Source of the DNA: JAWLDB01 sp041686915
Lineage (GTDB): Bacteria > Bacillota > UBA994 > UBA5500
Length of the DNA stretch: 8,071 nt
Reading direction: 5' to 3'
Assembly: GCA_041686915.1 (NCBI GenBank)
Contig: JAWLDB010000127.1
Span: forward strand, 1 to 8,071
Position numbers and translations under genes: made by a program. Each line of letters begins with the position of its first letter. Within the stretch, counting starts at the first letter, position 1. The notes beneath the pieces were generated by a model. It worked only from the letters and a program-made list of their open reading frames with translations, did no database searches and had not been told where the DNA came from. This document shows, in pieces, positions 1 through 5,154 of the stretch.

Positions 1-6
1 TTCTTG

Positions 7-510
7 ATGGGTCTACCCGACTTTATCTCTTTTCTCTTATCTGGTGTTTTGCTGGGTATAGTCACGGGAACTGACCGGATTCAAGAAGACAAGAGAAGTG
101 CCTTGCCAGTCTTCATCATAGCTCTGTCCTACTTTGTCGGCAGGTACTTTGCTTACACAGTGCTAAAGATAAGCTCCTCATATAGCCAGAACCCCGCAGG
201 AACGTTTTTCTGGACACTAGGCTTGGGATTATGGATAGGAATCATCTATATCCTGATGCAATCAGGAAGCAATGGGAAATCAACAGCGTCTAAGGCCTTG
301 TTCTTTGGAGCTGTTATTTTTGGAGTAAACTGGCTGATGAACCATGTATTCCTGTTCACAATAATGGCTTTTGACTTTGACCTGCTAGTTCGTGTCGGGA
401 TCGACATACTCTTCACAACGATTGGTGTTTGTACTTATTCGACGTTGGTTAGTGGAAGTGCAAGCGGCACAAGCTTAGACATGAAGACAACCCCCAGCCC
501 TTTATCATGA
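7..510 (+). CDS. Hypothetical multi-pass membrane protein
   Basis: Encodes about 167 residues with no family I recognise. Hydrophobic stretches at about residues 5-21, 32-53, 67-84, 97-121 and 125-148 predict five membrane helices, joined by short polar loops (for example TDRIQEDKR after the first) and ending in a polar Ser/Thr/Pro-rich tail. It is therefore probably an integral cytoplasmic-membrane protein. The ATG at 7 is taken as the start because MGLPDFISFLL reads like a natural N-terminus. The frame is open to the window edge and a TTG lies directly before the ATG, so a 5' truncation cannot be excluded and no ribosome binding site can be seen. The next gene on the same strand has its own promoter overlapping the end of this one, so the two need not form an operon. 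Coding status is likely; function is unknown. Confidence 0.7.
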   Translation: MGLPDFISFLLSGVLLGIVTGTDRIQEDKRSALPVFIIALSYFVGRYFAYTVLKISSSYSQNPAGTFFWTLGLGLWIGIIYILMQSGSNGKSTASKALFFGAVIFGVNWLMNHVFLFTIMAFDFDLLVRVGIDILFTTIGVCTYSTLVSGSASGTSLDMKTTPSPLS

Positions 511-529
511 GAGTGCCTAGTGGTATAAT
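501..529 (+). promoter_or_regulatory. Extended -10 promoter of the flavodoxin gene
   Basis: A perfect -10 hexamer TATAAT lies at 524-529, preceded by TGG at 521-523, which makes an extended -10 (TGnTATAAT). The best -35 at 17-bp spacing is TTTATC (501-506), only three of six matches to TTGACA, which is usual for extended -10 promoters. The hexamer sits 35 bp before the ATG at 565, predicting a leader of about 30 nt. The -35 overlaps the last codons of the upstream membrane-protein gene. Confidence 0.7.
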
Positions 530-564
530 ATGGATTAGAGATTTGAGTGAAGGGATCTGAACTC

Positions 565-1050
565 ATGAGAACCTTGATTGTTTATTGTTCTGATTACAAG
601 CGCAACACCGAGAAAATCGCGCGAGTATTTGCTGCAAAGACCGATTGTATGCTGGTCAACATCAGGGATGCTAGCGATATCAACGTAGAAGGCTACAATC
701 TGATCGGGTTCGGGTCCGGAGTGTATAGGGAAAGCCTCTCACCAAAGCTATTTGGACTAGTTGATAAGCTGAGTCTAGCAGGCAAGAATGTTTTTGTGTT
801 CTCAACCAGTGGAGTTGGGATGAAATTCTACAACAATAGCTTGATTAGTCTCTTGCAGTCAAAGGGAGCAGTAACTAGAGGAAGTTTCGCATGTAAGGGG
901 AGCTTTGTAGCAAGCGAGTTCACCAATAAGAAAATCTTTGATATCATCGGTAGGTTGTCACAAGGGCATCCGAATGATAAGGATATCAAGGCAGCAGAAA
1001 GGTTCATTCTGGAGATAACGGTTTTAGAGGCTGCAACCAAAAACGGATGA
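565..1050 (+). CDS. Flavodoxin-like protein
   Basis: Encodes 161 residues, the size of a short-chain flavodoxin. Such proteins bind FMN and carry single electrons between redox enzymes in the cytosol. Visible features are an N-terminal beta strand and phosphate-binding loop (MRTLIVYCSDYKRNTEKIA, residues 1-19, with S9 and N14-T15 in the place of the usual S/T-x-T-G-N-T), a second conserved strand with GFGSGVY (49-55), and an STSGVG loop (80-85) that would contact the flavin ring, followed by an FACKG segment near 108-112. The loop reads SDYKRNT rather than SxTGNT; similar variants occur in flavodoxin-like proteins of anaerobes, so FMN binding is likely but not certain. The ATG at 565 is preferred over the GTG at 547 because AAGGGA (551-556) sits 8 nt before it and the strand starts there. 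The stop codon lies inside a terminator stem. The electron partner is not evident. Confidence 0.85.
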   Translation: MRTLIVYCSDYKRNTEKIARVFAAKTDCMLVNIRDASDINVEGYNLIGFGSGVYRESLSPKLFGLVDKLSLAGKNVFVFSTSGVGMKFYNNSLISLLQSKGAVTRGSFACKGSFVASEFTNKKIFDIIGRLSQGHPNDKDIKAAERFILEITVLEAATKNG

Positions 1051-1076
1051 TAAGTGCATCGCTTATCATCCGTTTT
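1039..1076. terminator. Bidirectional intrinsic terminator between convergent genes
   Basis: A perfect 15-bp inverted repeat has arms at 1040-1054 and 1062-1076 with a 7-nt gap that can tighten to a 3-nt loop. The outer A4/T4 ends give a U-run for transcripts in both directions: TTTT at 1073-1076 on the plus strand and TTTTT on the minus strand (complement of 1039-1043). It lies between the flavodoxin gene (plus) and the anti-sigma gene (minus, ending at 1089). The TGA of the flavodoxin gene (1048-1050) is within the left arm. Confidence 0.85.
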
Positions 1077-1088
1077 CGCATCTATAGC

Positions 1089-2144
1089 TTACTCAGATAC
1101 GAGAAGAGGAAATGTTACCCTCCAGCTGCCTTCGGTTCGCAGGCCGCTTGTCCAGAAGGAGCCGCGGAGCGAATACTTTTCAATCTCATCTGGTGCAATG
1201 TCAAACACGAACTCCTGATAGTCCACTCTAGCATCGCTGTCCAAGCCTTTAGCAAAGGATACGCTGTAATCACTTTGAATCTGATTACCGTCTTGATCGA
1301 CGAGGTAGAAGTACCCGTGATTATCCAGAGTAAGCTTTTCAGAGGTTGCCAACTGGATGTGTAGCATCCCTTCTACATAGCCAATTGCGGTGACCTCAAG
1401 GCCCTCTGTGGGGGTGTATAGAGTGTCCCCTGGCACTAGCATAACATGACCGCCCGAATCTCCTGCAAACGAGCCTATATTCTTGCCACTCAGGCCGAGT
1501 GCATCTACTGTTTGCACAGCTTCAGCTTCACCCACTGCCCCAAGGTCGATGCCAACCGCTACCCCTTCCAACGAAGTCTTGCGGCTGATGAACTCACGTA
1601 TGGAGAAGGTGAGCTTGCTCCCCGCAATGTCCTGATTTCCCCACTCTGTTAGCCGGATGAGAAACGTTGCTGTCTTGGTTTCCTTTTCATATCCCACAAG
1701 CTGACAAGTTGCAGCTGAGTCAAACGCCCGGTTGATGGAATAACTGTCAAACAGGTCAGTAGTCTCATCAATGCGGTCACTAGTCAGGTCTTGCAGCGTA
1801 ACATATATCTCTGCTGTACTGTCGTGAATATAGGCAGAGACCACCTCCATACGGATGCCGTTGTCCTCGTATGCTTTTTGCACTGGAGCAAAGAACTGGG
1901 CAACGTCCGGCGACACCAGGTACATGAGGTGGTATATAGCGGGAACATTCGCTGCCAGCACCGGCGTTGCCAGAACAATGCACAGAACGAACATCGCTGC
2001 AGCAACTATTGGTCGGCGCAACATTGGCCTGGTTTTGTGTTTAACGTGCCTGCTTTGTTGCCGCATCAGCTCAATCGTATCGTTAATCAGCTCTTGACCC
2101 GGCTCGATCTGAGCGTTCATGCTCCTATATGTTTTCTCAAGCAT
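1089..2144 (-). CDS. Membrane-anchored anti-sigma factor (DUF4179-like)
   Basis: Encodes 351 residues and probably restrains the ECF sigma factor made by the gene just upstream. Residues 1-40 form a polar cytoplasmic segment (the likely sigma-binding part, with IEPGQELINDTIELM), followed by one membrane helix at about 44-66 and a large extracytoplasmic region of some 285 residues. The segment after the helix (about 67-135, with PVQKAYEDNGIRMEVVSAYI) resembles DUF4179-type proteins encoded beside sigma factors in Bacillota. The C-terminal part (about 240-345, with GYFYLVDQDGNQI) looks like a beta-sandwich sensor domain. No HxxxCxxC zinc anti-sigma motif is present. The ATG at 2144 shares its A with the sigma gene's TGA stop and has AAAGGGG about 7 nt upstream, so the genes are translationally coupled; a TTG one codon earlier is less likely. 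The anti-sigma role is inferred from topology and context. The inducing signal is unknown. Confidence 0.8.
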   Translation of the reverse strand: MLEKTYRSMNAQIEPGQELINDTIELMRQQSRHVKHKTRPMLRRPIVAAAMFVLCIVLATPVLAANVPAIYHLMYLVSPDVAQFFAPVQKAYEDNGIRMEVVSAYIHDSTAEIYVTLQDLTSDRIDETTDLFDSYSINRAFDSAATCQLVGYEKETKTATFLIRLTEWGNQDIAGSKLTFSIREFISRKTSLEGVAVGIDLGAVGEAEAVQTVDALGLSGKNIGSFAGDSGGHVMLVPGDTLYTPTEGLEVTAIGYVEGMLHIQLATSEKLTLDNHGYFYLVDQDGNQIQSDYSVSFAKGLDSDARVDYQEFVFDIAPDEIEKYSLRGSFWTSGLRTEGSWRVTFPLLVSE

Positions 2145-2623
2145 CAATTTTCCCCTTTCAAAATCTTAGATAGCTGCGCCCTCGCCCTTGTGAGCTGGGT
2201 TCTGACCGTGGATTCCCTAATGTCGAGGGCCTTGCTAATCTCAGCGGTAGAGTAACCCTCGTAATAAAACAGGTGGACCACCGCCCGGTATTTAGGAGCG
2301 AGGACTCTAAGCGCCTCGTCCAGTCCCGATTCCTCCGGCATCGAAAAACTGTAGCAGTCGTCTAGCGGCACTGTGCGGCGGCGCCAGGCCGACGCCCAAT
2401 ACTTCCTCGCACAGTTAAGCGTCACCCGGATCAACCAGGCCTTGCGATGTTCCTCACTCGCAAAGCTTGGATCATTTCTGACATAGCGCAGAAACACCTC
2501 CTGAAATATGTCATCGGCATCACTCTTGGAACGAACCTGTGCGAAGGCTAGCCGATAAACCATATGGGCGTATTCCCTCACAACTGACTCTGCTGTCGCC
2601 GTGCACTGCGACCATTCTTGCAT
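2144..2623 (-). CDS. ECF-type RNA polymerase sigma factor
   Basis: Encodes 159 residues, the standard length for an extracytoplasmic-function sigma factor, which directs RNA polymerase to a small stress regulon. Region 2 (about 15-78) contains the core-binding and -10 recognition helices, with DADDIFQEVFLRYV at 35-48 and KAWLIRVTLNCARKY at 61-75. Region 4 (about 102-155) has the helix-turn-helix YSTAEISKALDIRESTVRTQ for -35 recognition. Region 3 is missing, as in all ECF factors. The ATG at 2623 has a strong site, GGGAGG (complement of 2632-2637), 8 nt upstream. The gene overlaps the downstream anti-sigma gene (TGATG), forming a two-gene operon. ECF factors usually activate their own promoter, but I found no convincing ECF-type -35/-10 pair upstream; a weak extended -10 (TGTTATGCT, complement of 2677-2685) is the best housekeeping candidate. 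The ECF subgroup cannot be assigned by eye. Confidence 0.95.
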   Translation of the reverse strand: MQEWSQCTATAESVVREYAHMVYRLAFAQVRSKSDADDIFQEVFLRYVRNDPSFASEEHRKAWLIRVTLNCARKYWASAWRRRTVPLDDCYSFSMPEESGLDEALRVLAPKYRAVVHLFYYEGYSTAEISKALDIRESTVRTQLTRARAQLSKILKGEN

Positions 2624-2774
2624 TCGGCAAGCCTCCCTTCACTATCAATACCTTATAGAACACCAGAATGCTACAAAGCATAACACAACGATGGCGGTTT
2701 GTATTGCCGGAATGAACATCACTATGACAGGTTCCTGGTATTAACGGCGGTTTACGGATCCAGAGGCTCTGAGA

Positions 2775-2803
2775 TTGTCTGTCCCGTAGTTGCCAGATAT
2801 AAT
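2775..2803 (+). promoter_or_regulatory. Sigma-A promoter for the 72-residue gene
   Basis: TTGTCT (2775-2780, four of six) and a perfect TATAAT (2798-2803) are separated by exactly 17 bp, giving a near-ideal vegetative promoter on the plus strand. Transcription would start near 2810, leaving an untranslated leader of roughly 87 nt before the ATG at 2897. The leader contains a small 5-bp hairpin, GTTAG/CTAAC, at 2821-2836. The promoter lies inside the longer open frame that begins at 2699, which argues against that longer frame being the gene. Confidence 0.75.
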
Positions 2804-2885
2804 GTCCGTAACAGAGAAACGTTAGGCGGTTCTAACCTGTGGGTTCGTGGCTTGCCTGGTGCGTATACAAACGAAGAGTCTTCTT

Positions 2886-2891
2886 GGGAGG
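2886..2891 (+). promoter_or_regulatory. Ribosome binding site that fixes the start at 2897
   Basis: GGGAGG is 5 nt upstream of the ATG at 2897 and is the only strong Shine-Dalgarno sequence in this frame. No comparable site precedes the TTG at 2699. Confidence 0.7.
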
Positions 2892-2896
2892 CCAAC

Positions 2897-3115
2897 ATGG
2901 AGAACAAATTTCTATGCGTTATGGTTGGTTATGATAGCGATAGCTTCAATTGGACGCCACATACAACTATGTTGATTGATGAACCTAAAGCAATCTTTTC
3001 AGCCGTTCCAATCATCTCAGAAGAGTTTAAGGCATTCAAAGGTAGGGTAGAAAACATTCACTTATACGAGTTCTGGCCAACGAGAGACATAGTCTCCCTG
3101 GACCTCGCCAAATGA
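2897..3115 (+). CDS. Small protein of unknown function (72 aa)
   Basis: Encodes 72 residues and I do not recognise a family. The sequence is soluble-looking, with no signal peptide or membrane helix. It starts with a probable beta strand (KFLCVMVGYD, residues 4-13), has a central PKAIFSAVPIISEEFKAF segment and ends in an aromatic-containing HLYEFWPTRDIVSLDLA tail, suggesting a small alpha/beta fold. The frame continues upstream to a TTG at 2699, but the ATG at 2897 is preferred because it has GGGAGG 5 nt before it and because a well-formed promoter (2775-2803) lies within the longer frame. The DUF6671 gene follows 63 bp later with no obvious terminator between, so the two may be co-transcribed. 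The gene is divergent from the ECF sigma operon. It is supported by the promoter and ribosome binding site, but homology was not checked. Confidence 0.6.
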   Translation: MENKFLCVMVGYDSDSFNWTPHTTMLIDEPKAIFSAVPIISEEFKAFKGRVENIHLYEFWPTRDIVSLDLAK

Positions 3116-3178
3116 TTAGGATAGTAACGCCGTCGCATTGTTAAGAGTTCATTTGCCTAATGGGGGTGGAGAGCATAG

Positions 3179-4054
3179 GTGGATAGCGATCAGGTCATTC
3201 CGGCTTTCTTCAAGGGCCGAGCAGGAGTACTTGCGACGATGCATGCAAAAGAACGGGTGATCTCACCTATTCTTGAAGATGCGTTGGACATAAAGATCAT
3301 AGTTCCAGAAGGCTTCAACTCCGACCTGTTTGGCACCTTTACTGGTGACATAGCTCGTAGAGGCAATCAACTCGAGGCTGCCAGGGCAAAAGCAGAGAGT
3401 GCCATGACCCAACATGGTCTTACCTTAGGTTTTGCTAGCGAGGGCACCTTTGGTCCTCACCCGGCTTCGCCATTCCTGCCCTATAATCGTGAGATCGTGC
3501 TGATGATTGACAAACTCAACTCTCTGGAGATTATTGGTGTAGCAGGAACCACAAGGACTAACTTCAGTCAGAGGGCTGTTACCAACTATCTAGAAGCGTA
3601 TCAGTTCGCAGTGACAGCGGGATTCCCAGAACACGGTGTTGTCGTCAAGGGCAAACAGCATGCGGGTACACCAGTAGAAATGGTTAAAGGCATAACATCG
3701 CAGGAGCAGATGGAGCATGCCGTTTTGAGTGCTTTAAGCAAGTCCGATACAGGGGAAATCACTATTGAAACCGATATGCGGGCGATGTACAATCCCACCC
3801 GCATGCAGAACATCGAAGCTGCCACCAGAGATCTGGTCACGAACATATGCAATCTATGTCCCAAATGCTCCTGCCCGGGCTTCAAACTGATAGAAGACAG
3901 GAAAGGTCTTCCTTGCGAGTGGTGTGGTTTCCCAACCCGCTTAAGTCTTGCGCACATATATACTTGTCGGAGGTGCGGCTATACGCAGGAAAGAATGTAT
4001 CCGAACGGTATCATGAAAGCAGATCCAGGACGATGTCCGCACTGCAATCCTTAA
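3179..4054 (+). CDS. DUF6671-family protein with two C-terminal zinc ribbons
   Basis: Encodes 291 residues that match my recollection of the DUF6671 family, whose biochemical role I do not know. The N-terminal domain (about 10-215) carries the family's conserved blocks: GRAGVLATMHAKERVI (13-28), IIVPEGFNSDLFGTFTGDI (40-58), ASEGTFGPHP (86-95), NREIVLMID (103-111) and ETDMRAMYNPTRM (197-209). The invariant-looking H22, E88, H94, E105, D199, R201 and N205 suggest an active or metal site. The C-terminus holds two zinc ribbons, C227xxC230 with C246xxC249 and C263xxC266 with C286xxC289, plus extra cysteines at 224 and 232. Zinc ribbons suggest contact with nucleic acid or protein, which is inference. 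The GTG start has GGAGAG (3168-3173) 5 nt upstream. It probably shares a transcript with the small gene before it. Cytosolic; no signal peptide. Confidence 0.85.
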   Translation: MDSDQVIPAFFKGRAGVLATMHAKERVISPILEDALDIKIIVPEGFNSDLFGTFTGDIARRGNQLEAARAKAESAMTQHGLTLGFASEGTFGPHPASPFLPYNREIVLMIDKLNSLEIIGVAGTTRTNFSQRAVTNYLEAYQFAVTAGFPEHGVVVKGKQHAGTPVEMVKGITSQEQMEHAVLSALSKSDTGEITIETDMRAMYNPTRMQNIEAATRDLVTNICNLCPKCSCPGFKLIEDRKGLPCEWCGFPTRLSLAHIYTCRRCGYTQERMYPNGIMKADPGRCPHCNP

Positions 4055-4064
4055 GCGGAAGCAG

Positions 4065-4093
4065 TTGACTAGCGCCCAAGGGGATACTTTAAC
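4065..4093 (+). promoter_or_regulatory. Possible promoter of the MerR-type regulator gene
   Basis: TTGACT (4065-4070, five of six to the -35 consensus) is followed at 17 bp by TTTAAC (4088-4093, four of six to TATAAT), 22 bp before the ATG at 4116. The -35 lies within the sequence AGTTGACTAGCG, which recurs with one change upstream of the next operon at 5046-5057. MerR-type promoters often have stretched spacers, and a 19-bp reading would use TAACCT (4090-4095), a poorer match. The 61-bp gap between the DUF6671 stop and this start contains no clear terminator. Confidence 0.4.
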
Positions 4094-4101
4094 CTGACAC
4101 T

Positions 4102-4107
4102 AGGAGG
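4102..4107 (+). promoter_or_regulatory. Strong ribosome binding site of the MerR-type gene
   Basis: AGGAGG sits 8 nt before the ATG at 4116. The alternative GTG at 4107 overlaps this site and so cannot use it, which settles the start at 4116. Confidence 0.85.
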
Positions 4108-4115
4108 TGTCATAT

Positions 4116-4988
4116 ATGCAGGTAAGTGAAGTCTGTAAACAGACAGGCTTGACCAAAAAGGCAATTGAGTACTACCAGTCTAAGGGTCTGATATCCCCAA
4201 AAGTGAGTGATAACGGATATAGGGAGTTCTCTGATTCTGATGTATCCCGTCTTCAAGAGATTGCCTTGCTCAGAAGGTTGGACTTGGGTACGGATGAAGT
4301 CAGGCAGGTCGTTGAAAGTAGTGATAAGCAGCATGCCCTTGTATTGATAAAGCAGGCTAAAGAGATGCAGGCAAAGGCCAAGCTGGCTCGGCTTGAACTG
4401 ATGGACCAGTTGATTGATGGCGTTGATGTTGCTGATATTCAGGCGAGTCTCAACTTGTTGGAACAACAGTGCACAATTGGCCAAAAGCTTCTAGCCATAT
4501 TTCCAGGCTACTATGGGAAATACCTCAGTCTTCATTTTGGTCAGTTTCTGAATGAACCTCTTATGACGGATGAACAGAAAACACTGTTTAGTAAGATTGT
4601 TAAGTTCCTTGATGATGTAGAACCAATCGACGTACCGGCGGAACTTCAGTCCTTCCTCGATGATGCTGATAAGCAAATGGACGAAGAAGATATCAAGGAA
4701 GTAAGTGTCAACATACAGAGTGCATATGCCGACTTTGATGCCTTTTGGGAAAACAACAAGGACAGTATCGCTCAGTATCTTGATTTCAAGAACACAAGTG
4801 AGTATCAGAACTCAGCAATGGCACAGCTCATGGACTTGTTCCGCAAATTTGGAGAAACAAGTGGATACTATGATGTGTTTATTCCGATGATGAGAAAGCT
4901 GAGTCCATCATACGATGCTTACTACAGGAAGATGCTTGAGGCAAACGCAAAGCTCATGCAAAAAATGTCACATGCTATAAGCGGGTAG
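4116..4988 (+). CDS. MerR-family transcriptional regulator with large helical effector domain
   Basis: Encodes 290 residues. MerR proteins are dimeric DNA-binding regulators that twist promoters with over-long spacers into an active shape. The N-terminal winged helix-turn-helix is clear: VSEVCKQTGLTKKAIEYYQS (3-22) followed by KGLI, the wing (NGYREFSDSDVSRL) and the second helix pair (ALLRRLDLGTDEVRQVV), ending near residue 70. A helical segment at about 73-105 is the usual antiparallel dimer coiled coil. The remaining 180 residues are mostly helical, acidic and rich in aromatics (for example FPGYYGKYLSLHFGQF near 129-144, and a C-terminal SPSYDAYYRKM stretch). I do not recognise a metal-binding Cys pattern or a GyrI-like drug-binding domain, so the ligand is unknown. 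The next operon, on the same strand, shares an upstream motif with this gene and is its most likely nearby target. Confidence 0.9.
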   Translation: MQVSEVCKQTGLTKKAIEYYQSKGLISPKVSDNGYREFSDSDVSRLQEIALLRRLDLGTDEVRQVVESSDKQHALVLIKQAKEMQAKAKLARLELMDQLIDGVDVADIQASLNLLEQQCTIGQKLLAIFPGYYGKYLSLHFGQFLNEPLMTDEQKTLFSKIVKFLDDVEPIDVPAELQSFLDDADKQMDEEDIKEVSVNIQSAYADFDAFWENNKDSIAQYLDFKNTSEYQNSAMAQLMDLFRKFGETSGYYDVFIPMMRKLSPSYDAYYRKMLEANAKLMQKMSHAISG

Positions 4989-5000
4989 GCGTGGTACTAC

Positions 5001-5015
5001 TGCTTAGCGTAAGCA
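5001..5015 (+). other. Short perfect hairpin after the MerR-type gene
   Basis: TGCTTA-gcg-TAAGCA forms a 6-bp stem with a 3-nt loop, 12 bp after the MerR gene's stop codon. It lacks a T-run and lies just upstream of the terminator-like hairpin at 5018-5042, so it may add stability to the 3' end of the transcript. Confidence 0.4.
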
Positions 5016-5017
5016 AT

Positions 5018-5049
5018 CAGGGTGGCTATTTCGGCCACCTTGTTTAGTT
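5018..5049 (+). terminator. Probable intrinsic terminator of the MerR-type gene
   Basis: CAGGGTGGC (5018-5026) pairs with GCCACCTTG (5034-5042) around a 7-nt loop, giving a GC-rich 9-bp stem with one G-T pair. It is followed by TTTAGTT (5043-5049), an imperfect T-run. It is placed 29 bp after the stop codon and before the oxidoreductase operon, as expected for a factor-independent terminator. The T-rich tail is weaker than ideal. Confidence 0.65.
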
Positions 5050-5070
5050 GACTAACGGCAATATTAGTCA
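5049..5070. promoter_or_regulatory. Inverted repeat, candidate operator before the oxidoreductase operon
   Basis: TGACTAA (5049-5055) and TTAGTCA (5064-5070) are perfect inverted repeats separated by 8 bp, a 22-bp dyad typical in size for a dimeric regulator. It follows directly after the terminator hairpin and lies about 85 bp before the GTG at 5155. The left arm is part of AGTTGACTAACG, which also occurs, as AGTTGACTAGCG, at 4063-4074 in front of the MerR gene. A role as a MerR-protein binding site is inference. Confidence 0.45.
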
Positions 5071-5108
5071 TCCGCGATGTCCCGCCGCTTCTATTTGATC
5101 CATCTATC

Positions 5109-5121
5109 AGTTATGATAACT
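5109..5121. promoter_or_regulatory. 13-bp palindrome overlapping a possible -10 element
   Basis: AGTTAT-G-ATAACT is a perfect odd palindrome 34 bp before the GTG start at 5155. It includes TATGAT (5112-5117), five of six matches to a -10 hexamer, although no good -35 lies 16-18 bp upstream (TTCTAT at 5089-5094 is poor). An activator-dependent promoter is one reading; chance is another. Confidence 0.35.
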
Positions 5122-5154
5122 TAAGGAAATCAATGGGGTGGGGGAGAGTAGAAC

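Noticed and set aside
1047..1364. Plus-strand open frame antisense to the anti-sigma gene
   Set aside because: It begins inside the terminator hairpin, has no ribosome binding site and lies fully opposite a well-supported membrane-protein gene.
1791..2255. 154-residue plus-strand frame across the anti-sigma and sigma genes
   Set aside because: It is a complement of two genes with clear domains and coupling; its translation shows no recognisable motif and is rich in Cys and His, as expected of a shadow frame.
2668..2681. ATGCT-acaa-AGCAT inverted repeat upstream of the sigma gene
   Set aside because: The 5-bp arms are short enough to arise by chance and match no known operator that I can name.
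2699..2896. Upstream extension of the 72-residue gene from a TTG
   Set aside because: There is no ribosome binding site before the TTG, and a strong promoter lies inside this part, so the ATG at 2897 is preferred.
4041..4060. Possible terminator after the DUF6671 gene
   Set aside because: The only pairing (TCCGC with GCGGA) is 5 bp with a 14-nt loop and no T-run, too weak to call.
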